Of a stretch of 64,000 bases of DNA, positions 24,367-33,540 are shown piece by piece. The notes beneath the pieces were generated by a model. It was not told the DNA's origin. It was given only the letters and a program-made list of their open reading frames with translations, and ran no database searches. Numbering within the stretch: the first letter of the stretch is position 1; each line of letters opens with the position of its first letter. This DNA comes from Deltaproteobacteria bacterium (GTDB lineage Bacteria; Desulfobacterota; DSM-4660; Desulfatiglandales; Desulfatiglandaceae): contig JAFDIV010000003.1 of NCBI GenBank assembly GCA_019307815.1, forward strand, positions 132,353 to 196,352, written 5' to 3'. A program made the translations under genes and the position numbers.

Positions 24367-25842
24367 TTACTCCTTTAATAAACGAGGACCATCCTTGGGC
24401 AAGCTTACGGTGACAATAGTCCCTCGACCTTTTTGGCTTTCAATAGTAATGGTGCCCTCGTGAACCTCTACAATCTTTCTCACAATGGATAGCCCCAGCC
24501 CTGTTCCCTTTTCCTTGGTGGTAAAAAAGGGATTAAACACACGACCCAGATTTTCCTCGCTTATCCCACAACCACTGTCCTGGATTTGAATGATGCAGTG
24601 CCCTTTGTCCTCTTTCCCTGTGACGTTAATAATACCTTTACCTTCCAATGCATGGATGGCGTTTATGAATATGTTCAAAAAGGCCCGATAGAGCATTTCA
24701 GGGTCTGCTTTTATGCGATAGGGGCTACTGTCTAAGTTCTGCTTTACCACAACCTGCTGTTTCTTGAGTTCAGGTTCTAGAAAACTGATATTCTTATGAA
24801 TGATCTCCGTAAGGGAGCAGTCCTGGAGGTTTGGTCTTTGGGGACGTGCAAAGTCGAGAAATTCCGTCACAATATTGTTGAGTCGACTGGATTCTTCAAC
24901 AATGACACCAGATAACTTCTTTTGGGTCTCATCCGCATTGGGCAATCCTCCAAGCAGGTCGGCGGTACTACGGATGATTCCCAAGGGATTGCGGATCTCA
25001 TGGGATATGCCAGCAACCATTTGTCCTAAGGCAGCCAGGCGCTCTGCCTGGTGGAGCTGAGCTTCCAGTTGCCGTTGCTCCCTTGCCCTTTCTTCAATGG
25101 TCATTTCGGCCTTGTGGACGATTAAGAGCAATGCCAGGAATATGAGCCCCATAATAAGGAGAGAAAGACCAAAGATGGTATACTGAAATTTTACAATGGA
25201 TCGATAGGGCTTGGTCAAATCCTGGATGATTTCAAAGACACCCAAAATATATCCCATGTCGCCCACAAATGGGTCAATGCCCCTAAAGGGGATATAGGTC
25301 CGCAGTTTTTTTTCACCACCTATCAACTCGATACCCAGGCCCCACAGATCACCACCCCCGGATATAAGCCTGGAACTGTTTTGCCCCATCATAGCCTTTC
25401 TATAACCCAAGCTCTCTCTGACCTTTTTGCCCAGCAGCCTGGGGTCAGTGCTATAGGCGATCACACCTTTGTTGATATCATAGATGTTAACGAGATCCAC
25501 GTTATAGCTATGGATGGTGTTTTTCACAATGCGATCCATAAGTTCATACTGTTCTTTTTCCCGGAGCTTTATCTTTCCATAACGGGTTACCACAGGTATG
25601 ACAAAGTTCTGGAAGACTTGGTAATTCAAGTTCTGGCCCAGTAGGAGGGCATAATTTTCATGACTTTTCATGAGCATGTCTTTTGCCTTTTGGGCCACGA
25701 TCACTGAGAAGGGAAAACTGAACAGGAGAAGCACAACAAAACTGGCATAGGCAAAAAACTTGACCAACCGGAACGGTCTGGTATTTTGTTGAGGTTTTTC
25801 AGAAACAGGTGGCATAAGAATAAAATTTTTACCTTGGGCCAT
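24367..25842 (-). CDS. Membrane sensor histidine kinase
   Basis: Sensor for the sigma-54 regulator encoded just downstream. Two transmembrane segments (about 31-50 and 222-243) flank a periplasmic region of 170 residues with Cache-like features (VDLVNIYDINKGVIAYSTDP). A cytosolic coiled segment leads to the HisKA domain with phospho-acceptor His281 in GISHEIRNPLGII and a HATPase domain with N box IFINAIHAL, QIQDSGCGI and GTGLGLSIVRKIV. Ligand unknown. No clear ribosome site precedes ATG 25842. Confidence 0.93.
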   Translation of the reverse strand: MAQGKNFILMPPVSEKPQQNTRPFRLVKFFAYASFVVLLLFSFPFSVIVAQKAKDMLMKSHENYALLLGQNLNYQVFQNFVIPVVTRYGKIKLREKEQYELMDRIVKNTIHSYNVDLVNIYDINKGVIAYSTDPRLLGKKVRESLGYRKAMMGQNSSRLISGGGDLWGLGIELIGGEKKLRTYIPFRGIDPFVGDMGYILGVFEIIQDLTKPYRSIVKFQYTIFGLSLLIMGLIFLALLLIVHKAEMTIEERAREQRQLEAQLHQAERLAALGQMVAGISHEIRNPLGIIRSTADLLGGLPNADETQKKLSGVIVEESSRLNNIVTEFLDFARPQRPNLQDCSLTEIIHKNISFLEPELKKQQVVVKQNLDSSPYRIKADPEMLYRAFLNIFINAIHALEGKGIINVTGKEDKGHCIIQIQDSGCGISEENLGRVFNPFFTTKEKGTGLGLSIVRKIVEVHEGTITIESQKGRGTIVTVSLPKDGPRLLKE

Positions 25843-25867
25843 AAATTATGAATCATTTTATTTTATT

Positions 25868-25883
25868 CTCAAAAATAGTGCCA
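25868..25883 (-). promoter_or_regulatory. Possible sigma-54 promoter of the kinase-regulator pair
   Basis: Read leftward: TGGCAC-TATTT-TTGA. The GG is spaced 10 nt from a GA where consensus has GC. It is 26 bp upstream of the kinase start, so autoregulation by the NtrC-type partner is possible. Weak call because the -12 element deviates. Confidence 0.3.
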
Positions 25884-26077
25884 GGTCAACTGTTCGTGTG
25901 TTTTTGGCCAATTCACGAGCTTGAATAGGCGGTTTCAAAGGTATATACTTTTACTAGAGTGAAGATGCCGATTCTTTTTATGGGGCCCGGATGAAGGAAG
26001 GTGCCACTTTATAGTCTGCTGCAATGTATCTTCCATATGGTCTGGGAATGTAAGGCTTATGGAAAGGGAATAATACT

Positions 26078-27373
26078 ATGTATGACGCAGATATTGATCA
26101 ATTGCCATTTATGCTTTTTGCTGATGAAAGGGGGAGAATATATGACCATCCCTATCTAAGAATGGCCGGATATTCCGGGGGATCCATTGCCCCCGTGTAC
26201 CAGGAAGACCTGATTCCATTGCCTGCCTACAGCAAGTTGTTCTATATCCCTGATTGCCCTCCCATAGGGCTTGATCCCCAGACAGGCGAATACCTGGTGG
26301 TAGAGCAGTTGGACATGGGTGACCGTACCATCTCGCCCTTTGCAGTTGCAGCCTTTCTGGAGCCAGGATATGTCCGGACCCATCTTCCGGCAGCTGATTA
26401 TGAGAGGAAGTCCTATCTGCTTCCCTTATGGGCTTACGCAGGGGTGGGATTCAAGGAGGAACAATACTGGGTCACAGGGTTTCAGATTGAATACAATCCC
26501 CGGTGGGAGCCTAGAAACTACGATGACAAAGAACTGATCCCTGCCATTGAATCTTTCCGAAGAGATATAAGTGACGGGCCGCTAGTGAGACATCTGGTGG
26601 GCTGTGCCATGGATAATCACTGCTTTGCCGCCAAAAACCTCTTTCTTAGAAGGTGGGAGGCCCCTTTGCCCGTGAGTCGGTCTTGTAACGCCGCATGTCT
26701 GGGCTGCCTTTCCCTTCAGCCCGAGGGATACTTTGAGGCCTCCCACCACAGGATCAGCTTTCGGCCTTCAAAGGAAGAGATCGTAAGACTTGCTGTGCAG
26801 CACCTGGAGACGGCGGAAGAAGCCATTGTAAGCTTTGGCCAGGGGTGCGAAGGTGAGCCTTTGACCGAATCCCGGCTTATCTTAGATAGCATCATGGAGA
26901 TCCGTAAGAACACAGACCTAGGGACCATCAATTTAAATACCAATGGGAGTCTTCCTGAAGAGGTAAGACGGATTGCACGCAAGGGTCTGGATTCTATTAG
27001 GATCAGCCTGAATAGTGCCCGCCCAGAGCTTTATAGGGCCTATTACAGGCCAAAGGGATATGATTTTGAGGATGTGGTGGAATCCATCTCCCTGGCAAGA
27101 CAGATGGGCCTGTATACAATGGTGAACTTGCTCGTTTTTCCAGGTATTACGGATCAGGAAGAAGAAATAGAGGCTTTGATAAACCTGGTAAAAGAGACAG
27201 ACCTGAATTTCCTTCACCTGAAAAATTTGAATATTGATCCGGTTTACTATCTCGAAAAAATGCCCTCTTCAGATTCAAAGGCGGTGGGCATAAAAACCAT
27301 GGCCAAAATATTAAAGGCCGAACTCCCCCACCTTCAACTGGGCTATTTTAATCAGCCGGTAAAAAAGACCTAA
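26078..27373 (+). CDS. Radical SAM protein with unrecognised N-terminal domain
   Basis: A 431-residue protein. Residues 1-195 form a domain I do not recognise, rich in aromatic residues and prolines (LPFMLFADERGRIYDHPYL; PVYQEDLIPLPAYSKLFYIPD). The radical SAM core follows, with cluster cysteines 203, 207 and 210 in RSCNAACLGCLS, a GCEGEPL-type SAM-binding segment and the strand TINLNTNGSLPEEV. The core resembles MoaA/NirJ-type enzymes. No SPASM cysteines are evident at the C-terminus. It is monocistronic and convergent with the purD-like gene; substrate unknown. Confidence 0.8.
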   Translation: MYDADIDQLPFMLFADERGRIYDHPYLRMAGYSGGSIAPVYQEDLIPLPAYSKLFYIPDCPPIGLDPQTGEYLVVEQLDMGDRTISPFAVAAFLEPGYVRTHLPAADYERKSYLLPLWAYAGVGFKEEQYWVTGFQIEYNPRWEPRNYDDKELIPAIESFRRDISDGPLVRHLVGCAMDNHCFAAKNLFLRRWEAPLPVSRSCNAACLGCLSLQPEGYFEASHHRISFRPSKEEIVRLAVQHLETAEEAIVSFGQGCEGEPLTESRLILDSIMEIRKNTDLGTINLNTNGSLPEEVRRIARKGLDSIRISLNSARPELYRAYYRPKGYDFEDVVESISLARQMGLYTMVNLLVFPGITDQEEEIEALINLVKETDLNFLHLKNLNIDPVYYLEKMPSSDSKAVGIKTMAKILKAELPHLQLGYFNQPVKKT

Positions 27374-27377
27374 TACT

Positions 27378-27412
27378 AAGGTTAAGCAAAGGCTAAGGGC
27401 ACAAGGAAAAAG
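27378..27412. repeat. Heptad repeat I
   Basis: Five 7-nt units in the convergent radical SAM-purD spacer: aaggtta, agcaaag, gctaagg, gcacaag, gaaaaag. Similar units occur at repeat C. Confidence 0.5.
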
Positions 27413-27445
27413 CTTTTTTCAATGCTTCATGCCCCTGGCCTTGAT

Positions 27446-28807
27446 TTATAACCCTATTGTCTTGCGGTAGCGCATGCAGTTGGCCCCATTGTTGTAGTGG
27501 TCCTCAAACGAAATGCGCGCGATGTTGCGATAGGCCTTTTCCCTTGCGCCCTCCAATGTTGGATCTCCGGCTATAACGTGAAGCACCCTTCCACCGTGGG
27601 TGACTAGGCCCTTTTCTTCATCTTCGTCAACACCTGCAAAATATATGGCAATACCCCGATCAATTTGATCCAAGCCCTTTATCCTGTGCCCTTTGCCATA
27701 CCGGCCTGGGTAACCCTTATTCCATCCCCGCGAGGCCTTGGATCTGCCCTCCATGGCAATTACATCCACGTAATACTGGCTATTCCACACCTGGTTGATC
27801 TGGTCCAGCTTACCCTCACAGACAGCAGTACCTATTTCGAAAAGATCGCTGCTCAGCTTCCGGGCAATAACCTCCCATTCGGGATCTCCGTGCCTTACGT
27901 TTATCTCGAAGACATCCAGCCTGTTGTAAGGGTCAAGATTCAGACCAAAATAGAGGACCCCTTTGTACTTCCACCCCAGTTTGTTGTAGACAGCATTTAC
28001 CGTGGGGTTTACGATTTCCTTGATGATCCTATTGACCAGCCAGGGGGTAACCAGTTTATGGGGACAGTAGCACCCTGTGCCACCTGTATTGAGGTTACCC
28101 CCAAATTGTTTGATGGATTTAGTGTCATCAGGGTCAAAGGCGGGCTTGTAGTCCTGGGCAAACATCTTGAGGGGCAGGACATGTTCCCCATCCAAATAGG
28201 CAAAGAATGAAATCTCAGTCCCGTACTTCCTTTCCTCAATCACCACCCTGTTGCCCGAGTCCCCAAATATCTTCTTCTCCATGATGTCATGGATGGCCTT
28301 TTCGGCCTCAGAGGCATCATCGCAGACAATGGCCCCTTTTCCAGCGGCAAGGCCATTTGCCTTGACCACTACCTGGTATCCTATATTTCGTACATATTTC
28401 CTGGCCTCCTCCGGGTCGTCGAATACGCGGTACTCTGGCTTTGGCACCCCTATATCCACAAGCAGGTCATCAGTGAAGGCGCGATCACTTTCAAGCCGAA
28501 CATAGTCCTTTCGTGGGCCTATGGTCCGGATACCTTTTGCATTTAAAAGGTCAATAAGGCCTTCCTCAAGGGGATTTTCCGAGCCCACATCCACCAAGTC
28601 AATGCCCTGCTCTACACAGAAATCAGCCACCTGCCCAAGGTCCCTGATAGGTACCCTTTCGATCAATCCCCTCTTCCCTTTTGGAGTGTATAGGACCCCA
28701 GGATTACCCGGCGCAAAATAGACCTTATCCACATGCTGGCTGTCACCATATTTGTCTGCAAGACAATGGTCCCTGCCACCTGATCCGTAAACCAAGACTT
28801 TCATCAT
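27446..28807 (-). CDS. purD: Phosphoribosylamine-glycine ligase, divergent form
   Basis: ATP-grasp enzyme for the second step of purine synthesis (glycinamide ribonucleotide formation). The 453-residue protein keeps VLVYGSGGRDHCLA at the N-terminus, VYFAPGNPG, VVVKANGLAAGKGAIV and LNTGGTGCYCPHK. It departs from textbook PurD at GSENPLEEGLID (usual GPEAPLVAG), AQDYKP (usual AQDHKR) and EINVRHGDPEWEVI (usual EFNVRFGDPE). It is 17 bp downstream of a secreted-protein gene on the same strand. PurD is the best call; a paralogous ligase on a different amine cannot be excluded. Confidence 0.75.
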   Translation of the reverse strand: MMKVLVYGSGGRDHCLADKYGDSQHVDKVYFAPGNPGVLYTPKGKRGLIERVPIRDLGQVADFCVEQGIDLVDVGSENPLEEGLIDLLNAKGIRTIGPRKDYVRLESDRAFTDDLLVDIGVPKPEYRVFDDPEEARKYVRNIGYQVVVKANGLAAGKGAIVCDDASEAEKAIHDIMEKKIFGDSGNRVVIEERKYGTEISFFAYLDGEHVLPLKMFAQDYKPAFDPDDTKSIKQFGGNLNTGGTGCYCPHKLVTPWLVNRIIKEIVNPTVNAVYNKLGWKYKGVLYFGLNLDPYNRLDVFEINVRHGDPEWEVIARKLSSDLFEIGTAVCEGKLDQINQVWNSQYYVDVIAMEGRSKASRGWNKGYPGRYGKGHRIKGLDQIDRGIAIYFAGVDEDEEKGLVTHGGRVLHVIAGDPTLEGAREKAYRNIARISFEDHYNNGANCMRYRKTIGL

Positions 28808-28824
28808 GTTTCTTCCATTCAGGC

Positions 28825-29433
28825 CTATTGATTTCCCATTGGAGGCATCACGGGCATCGAGATTTTCTCGTAGTTCTTGGGGACCCGGAACAGGGAATCA
28901 GAAAGTTTTTTCTGTTTTATGTTTTTGTATAGAATTGTCATGTGTCCCTGGGGTCCGGCCACCTTCATCTTGAGGGGATAGTTAAGTTTCTTTGAAACCC
29001 ATACTGTGACAGGGGGCTGGGAGGGATCATTGGGGGTGTAAACATATTTTGAGCATGAATATCCACTTATCTTTTCTTTTCCAAGGTATTTTTTCTTTCC
29101 TCTTTTTTCCAATTCGTCAAGGTTTTCACTTGCTTGTGCCTGCTTAGTGTTCCACTTCATTTCCATGTAAGTCATTTGTTGGGGCATCAAAATCCAGGTG
29201 ACCCTTTTGTCTGCCCTGGTAATGGTTATCTGTTTTTGACCCATTATCGTCATCTCTCTGCGGACGTTTTTCCCTTTGACATAGATCTTTCCGGTCATGG
29301 TTCCCATGGTCCCTTTTTGCACAATATCTGCAGTGAACTCGGCTGCCAATGTTATGGTGGCAAAAGCTGCTACAATGCAAACTGCCATGAACACCAGGCC
29401 CAGGGCCTTTAGTGTGGGTTGCCGGTTCCTCAT
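28825..29433 (-). CDS. Secreted DUF4412/LolA-like protein
   Basis: A 202-residue exported protein. Residues 1-31 are a signal peptide (hydrophobic LVFMAVCIVAAFATITLAA, cleavage after a likely AXA such as TLA-A). The mature part is beta-rich with short repeats that recall outer-membrane lipoprotein-sorting folds (GTMTGKIYVKGKNVRREMTIMGQKQI; TVWVSKKLNYPLKM). No lipobox cysteine, so it is periplasmic rather than a lipoprotein. It lies directly upstream of the purD-like gene; no functional link is known. Confidence 0.65.
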   Translation of the reverse strand: MRNRQPTLKALGLVFMAVCIVAAFATITLAAEFTADIVQKGTMGTMTGKIYVKGKNVRREMTIMGQKQITITRADKRVTWILMPQQMTYMEMKWNTKQAQASENLDELEKRGKKKYLGKEKISGYSCSKYVYTPNDPSQPPVTVWVSKKLNYPLKMKVAGPQGHMTILYKNIKQKKLSDSLFRVPKNYEKISMPVMPPMGNQ

Positions 29434-29529
29434 GATGCCCTCCCTTTTTTAATAGATTTTTTCCATGGTTATAAAATAAGATAGGAACAGGGTCAACGGA
29501 AAAATAGCCAGTGCGTAAAGGTGAACGGT

Positions 29530-30678
29530 ATGCCTGATGGAGATGTTGTTAATACAAAAACGGATGGACCGTGGTGGGTCAATCGGAGAGAGGAACTCCT
29601 CTCAATCGCTACAACGACCTCTCCAGTTATTGTCTATGACGATGAGACCATAAATGAGGCCTTTTTTGATCTACTCTGTATTCAAGGCCTCGACAGGCTC
29701 CTTTACAGTCCCGTCCACAATGCTCACCCGAGGATTATTGAAAAGATAATCAGGCTGCGTGCATTTCTTAAGTGCTCTTCACTTGACGAACTGGGGGCTT
29801 TGACTAAGGCATATCCCCGAGTAGAGGGCGAAAGGGTGGTTTTATCTCTTGTGGCTTCTGAATCTAGTGGCTATTCTCAGATTTCGAAACAAGGTATTGA
29901 AACGATCCTGGCTGCTGCAGGAGATCTTAAAAGATTCGAGGGGTTGAGCCGTAGGCTATTTTTGTATATTCCTTTAGATGAAGGCAAAGGGGGAGGTGCG
30001 CCGGGCAAGGGTGAACCACTGTATAGTTTGAGCAAGGCTACTGATGAATCGCTAGAAGCCATATCAGGAGTTGAGGGGCTGGCGGTAGGGGTGGGGTCCA
30101 AGGGCTCTTTCTCGCATGATTTGGATTTTTTGCTTGATATTGTGACCCGCATTAGGGAATGCTTTCATCAAGTGGCAGTTGTGATTCTCCACAAGTGCAT
30201 GGGAATTGAAAAAAGCGAAGACTCAGGCTACCCTGATATCTTAGGGACCCAAAAAAGATACCAGGTCCTTACCGAGGCCTTTCCGGGTATCAGGTTTTGG
30301 GCAGACCCTGAGGAACTGGTTATCGAGCATGTGGGGGGCCTTGTGGTAACACTGGTGGATGTGGAAAAAGACGGGCCCTCCAACTTTATCAATATCCCGT
30401 TTCCCCCCCGATTTTTAGAGCCCCTGGGGAAAAAGGGTATGCTAGACACAATCTATAACCTTTCCACGGAGGAGTTGTTTAAGGGAGAATTGGTATTAGG
30501 AGACCCGGGTTCAGGGATGGGCTTGGAGAGTTCCTTCAGGGTCAATGGAGAAGTATCAAAGGGGGATGTAATTTTTATTAAGGGGGTTGGTGCATTGGGG
30601 ATGAGGCTTGACCAGATAGGGCCTTTGGTTCCAGTACACTATCTTTGCGCAAGGAGAATGTGCACGGTAAGGCTCTAG
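29530..30678 (+). CDS. Fold-type III decarboxylase homologue lacking the PLP lysine
   Basis: A 382-residue protein whose layout follows diaminopimelate/ornithine decarboxylases: an N-terminal TIM-barrel-like part starting PVIVYDDETINEAF and a C-terminal beta domain (ELVLGDPGSGMGLESSF; KGDVIFIKGVGALGMRLDQIG). In true enzymes the first strand carries YAVKAN with the cofactor lysine; here the corresponding segment reads LLYSPVHNAHPRI with no lysine. The CGPxCDS motif is also missing. It may be a non-catalytic member. ATG 29530 follows AAAGGTG; an in-frame GTG lies at 29521. It precedes an HDOD gene. Confidence 0.5.
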   Translation: MPDGDVVNTKTDGPWWVNRREELLSIATTTSPVIVYDDETINEAFFDLLCIQGLDRLLYSPVHNAHPRIIEKIIRLRAFLKCSSLDELGALTKAYPRVEGERVVLSLVASESSGYSQISKQGIETILAAAGDLKRFEGLSRRLFLYIPLDEGKGGGAPGKGEPLYSLSKATDESLEAISGVEGLAVGVGSKGSFSHDLDFLLDIVTRIRECFHQVAVVILHKCMGIEKSEDSGYPDILGTQKRYQVLTEAFPGIRFWADPEELVIEHVGGLVVTLVDVEKDGPSNFINIPFPPRFLEPLGKKGMLDTIYNLSTEELFKGELVLGDPGSGMGLESSFRVNGEVSKGDVIFIKGVGALGMRLDQIGPLVPVHYLCARRMCTVRL

Positions 30679-30750
30679 GTGAGCTTAGGTTTTCGAGTGT
30701 TAGTGGATAACCTTTCTTTGTTCCCAAATTTTGATTTGTAAGGAGGTCGA

Positions 30751-31626
30751 GTGGAAGTGGATAAGGAGAAACTTCGGTCAACCATATATTCCAAGATAGA
30801 TGAATTGCCCACACTTCCAATAGTGGTACCAAGGATTTTGTCTCTTATGGAAAAGGCCAATGCTGATGCTGGCAAAATAACAGAGGCGATTTCCCACGAT
30901 CCTGCGTTAACTTCAAAGATATTGAAGGTTGCCAATTCCGCGTATTATGGTTTTCCTCAAAAGATCACCAGCCTTGATAGGGCAGTGGCATTGCTGGGCT
31001 TCAATATGGTGAAATCCTTAGCCATTTCGGTAGGTGTGATCCGAAGCCTTCCTTCCAAGGGCCTTTCCAAGGTATTTGATATAGAAGGTTTGTGGGTCCA
31101 CAGCCTTGCAGTGGCAACAGCTATGAAGGCCTTGGCCCGAGGGGCAAAGGAAGAGGATGAAAGGGAGACGTTGTTCATTGTCGGTCTGTTGCATGATCTG
31201 GGAAAGATTATCCTTGCGGAGTTTTTCCCCGATGACTTTGCTGAGGTATTAGAGCGCAGCAAGTCCGATCCGCCCGTATTGCTTTATGAGTCGGAGCGGC
31301 GAGTAATTGGTATGGATCACGGCGAGGTGGGGAGTATGCTTCTTTCTCGGTGGAAATTCCCTGAATTGATAATAACACCTATTTCGAAGCATCACAGACA
31401 TGAAGAAAATGGCTCGGATTATGTGGTGGAAAAGGCAGCCCTACGGGTGGCTGATTCCCTAGTGCAGGAGATAGGCATCGGGGATGGGGGCAATCCCTTT
31501 CCCCCGGAAATGGCCAAGGAGGATATGGAGGCCCTTGCCATTGACAAAGAGGGAGTTGATAGGGTTCGAAAGGAACTTTCAGAGTCAAGAGAGGGGATCA
31601 ATGGTTTTTTCCAGGCAATACAATAG
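30751..31626 (+). CDS. HDOD domain signalling protein
   Basis: A 291-residue protein with an HDOD domain over residues 10-210: LPTLPIVVPRILSLMEKAN, the DPALTSKILKVANSAYYG motif and DRAVALLGFNMVKSLA. HDOD is related to HD phosphohydrolases; here the HD part GLLHDLGKIILAEF is retained, so the domain may keep metal binding. Such proteins act in bacterial signalling, often with chemotaxis or cyclic-dinucleotide systems. The start is GTG 30751 after AAGGAGG. It is 72 bp downstream of the decarboxylase-like gene and nearly touches the convergent GH13 gene. Confidence 0.88.
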   Translation: MEVDKEKLRSTIYSKIDELPTLPIVVPRILSLMEKANADAGKITEAISHDPALTSKILKVANSAYYGFPQKITSLDRAVALLGFNMVKSLAISVGVIRSLPSKGLSKVFDIEGLWVHSLAVATAMKALARGAKEEDERETLFIVGLLHDLGKIILAEFFPDDFAEVLERSKSDPPVLLYESERRVIGMDHGEVGSMLLSRWKFPELIITPISKHHRHEENGSDYVVEKAALRVADSLVQEIGIGDGGNPFPPEMAKEDMEALAIDKEGVDRVRKELSESREGINGFFQAIQ

Positions 31627-31635
31627 TGGAGTTTC

Positions 31636-33540
31636 CTACTTTTTCTCGCTTAATGGTGTGAGCCAGGCAACATCATAGGGCTGTAATGTGACGGAAAGGA
31701 CTCCGTCCTCAGCCCACCACTCCATTTCACTTACCAAATCAAACCATCGGCTTTCCAGAACTTCCAGGCTGAGCAAAGAGATTTCTAGATGGACCACATT
31801 AGGGGAGATGTTTATTAAGGATAGTATGTGCTGGTCCCCTTCAGGGGAGATCCTCAACAGTGAAAATACAGAAGGGTCCACCTTAAAGACCTTTTGGGGA
31901 CCTCTCGGATGAAAGGCTCGCAATTTGGTTCTTAAGGTGATCAGTCTGCCCAGCTCTCTATTTATCCTGGAGATCTTTGAAAGCGGATCCTGAAGGGCTT
32001 CAGTAATAAGCTTGTCATCAATTACAGTTCGGTTTATTTCCCTATTGGAATGAGTAGCCAGCACAGAGTCAATGTCATTTTTTGTGCCAATGAGACTGTG
32101 TAGATATATGCCAGGGACGCCCCTCAGTACCAGGCCTATTATCCTAGAGGCCACAAGCCTGTGAACCTGGAAAGCGATATCTTCACCGCTGTCTTCTTTG
32201 TTCAAGGCGCTGAACCAGGTTATGTTGATTTCATAAGGCTCTTCCTTGCCGTCTTCTGTGGACTTGTATGATATTAGTCCACCGTGTTCTTTTGCCTTTT
32301 CAATTATGAAATCTATTTCTCCCTTTGGAAGAATAGCTTTTACTCCCATTAGGCCTATTCCATCATGGGAGTCGAGGAAGTTAAAAAAGCACGTCTCATC
32401 AGAAGGGGGCTCAAGCTTTGCCGCCCAATCGCTAAGTGCGGTTGTGTCCTGCCTATACATTGTATAAAGCAGCAGTGGGGGGAGTGCGAAATTATAAACC
32501 ATCTGGGCCTCGTCATGCCCGTTACCAAAATAGGAGATGTTTTCTTCATGTGGGACATTTGTCTCTGTGATGAGGGCCACATGGGGTGCAACTACATCAA
32601 GGACATCTCTAAAAAGCTTTACTATCTGGTGGGTTTGTTCTAGGTGGATGCAGCGAGTACCGGGCTCTGCCCATAGGTATGTGACTGCATCGAGCCGGAT
32701 GATATCTGCCCCGTGGCGCACATACATCAACAAGATCTCAATTACTCTCATGAGCACATTTGGATTCTTGTAATTGAGATCTATCTGATCCTGAGAAAAT
32801 GTAGTCCACACATAACGGGTGCCGAAGATGGTTTGAAACGGCGTTAATATATCTGATGTTCTGGGCCGGAAGATTATCTGCCTTTGTTGGGGGGTAAGAA
32901 CATCAGGCGATGTGTAAGAAATAAAAAAGTCTCTATAGTAAGGATTCCCGTTCAGGAACTCCTGGAACCAGCGGCTTTTGGACGATACATGGTTTATAAC
33001 GCCGTCGAACATCAAACGATATCTGGCCTTGAGCTTGTCTATGTCATCCCATGTCCCTAAATGGGGGTCCACGGTCTCAAAATCTATAATGGCAAATCCC
33101 CTGTCCGAGGAATAGGGAAAAAAGGGGAGCAGATGAAGGGTATTTATAGTTCCTCCCAGATAGGTGTCGCAAAAGCGGGCAAGAGTGGCAAGGGGCGAGC
33201 GCTCTTTTCCCCTTAACAGGTCACCATAGGTAATAAGGATGATGTCTTTTTCACTGAACCGTTCCTTTGGATCGAATCTCGCTTCCTCGGCGATCATCTC
33301 TGGGGTTTTGTGTGCATAGTAGACCTGCATGATGCGCTCCAGCTCTGGCATATATTCCATTGCTGTTTGCTCTCCGTAAAGGAACTGGAGCCTTTTAAAC
33401 ATTCTCTGCTTGGCTTTTTCCGGGATCTGGAGAAGGGGCCTGGAATAGTCCGGTTCATTATTGTGGAACCGGATGCGATGGGATTCACTGGCCCTTGTCT
33501 TTTGGGCGATTAGCTGGTGAGCAGGGTTTGATTGTCCCAT
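31636..33540 (-). CDS. GH13 sucrose phosphorylase-like enzyme
   Basis: Alpha-amylase-superfamily glucoside phosphorylase of the GH13_18 type (sucrose, glucosylglycerate or glucosylglycerol phosphorylase). The 634-residue protein has the family motifs LHLLPFFPYSSDRGF, DGVINHVSS, the nucleophile Asp284 in IIRLDAVTYLWAEPGT, acid/base Glu326 in ITETNVP, and Asp393 in FLDSHDGIG. The product would be glucose 1-phosphate (or another hexose phosphate) from a glucoside. A 100-residue N-terminal extension precedes the catalytic barrel. Which glucoside is used cannot be said. No glycoside importer or phosphoglucomutase is adjacent. Confidence 0.88.
   Translation of the reverse strand: MGQSNPAHQLIAQKTRASESHRIRFHNNEPDYSRPLLQIPEKAKQRMFKRLQFLYGEQTAMEYMPELERIMQVYYAHKTPEMIAEEARFDPKERFSEKDIILITYGDLLRGKERSPLATLARFCDTYLGGTINTLHLLPFFPYSSDRGFAIIDFETVDPHLGTWDDIDKLKARYRLMFDGVINHVSSKSRWFQEFLNGNPYYRDFFISYTSPDVLTPQQRQIIFRPRTSDILTPFQTIFGTRYVWTTFSQDQIDLNYKNPNVLMRVIEILLMYVRHGADIIRLDAVTYLWAEPGTRCIHLEQTHQIVKLFRDVLDVVAPHVALITETNVPHEENISYFGNGHDEAQMVYNFALPPLLLYTMYRQDTTALSDWAAKLEPPSDETCFFNFLDSHDGIGLMGVKAILPKGEIDFIIEKAKEHGGLISYKSTEDGKEEPYEINITWFSALNKEDSGEDIAFQVHRLVASRIIGLVLRGVPGIYLHSLIGTKNDIDSVLATHSNREINRTVIDDKLITEALQDPLSKISRINRELGRLITLRTKLRAFHPRGPQKVFKVDPSVFSLLRISPEGDQHILSLINISPNVVHLEISLLSLEVLESRWFDLVSEMEWWAEDGVLSVTLQPYDVAWLTPLSEKK

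Noticed and set aside
27406..27440. Bidirectional terminator between the radical SAM and purD-like genes
   Set aside because: AAAAAGCTTTTTT is a short AT palindrome without a stable GC stem; better explained as part of heptad repeat I.
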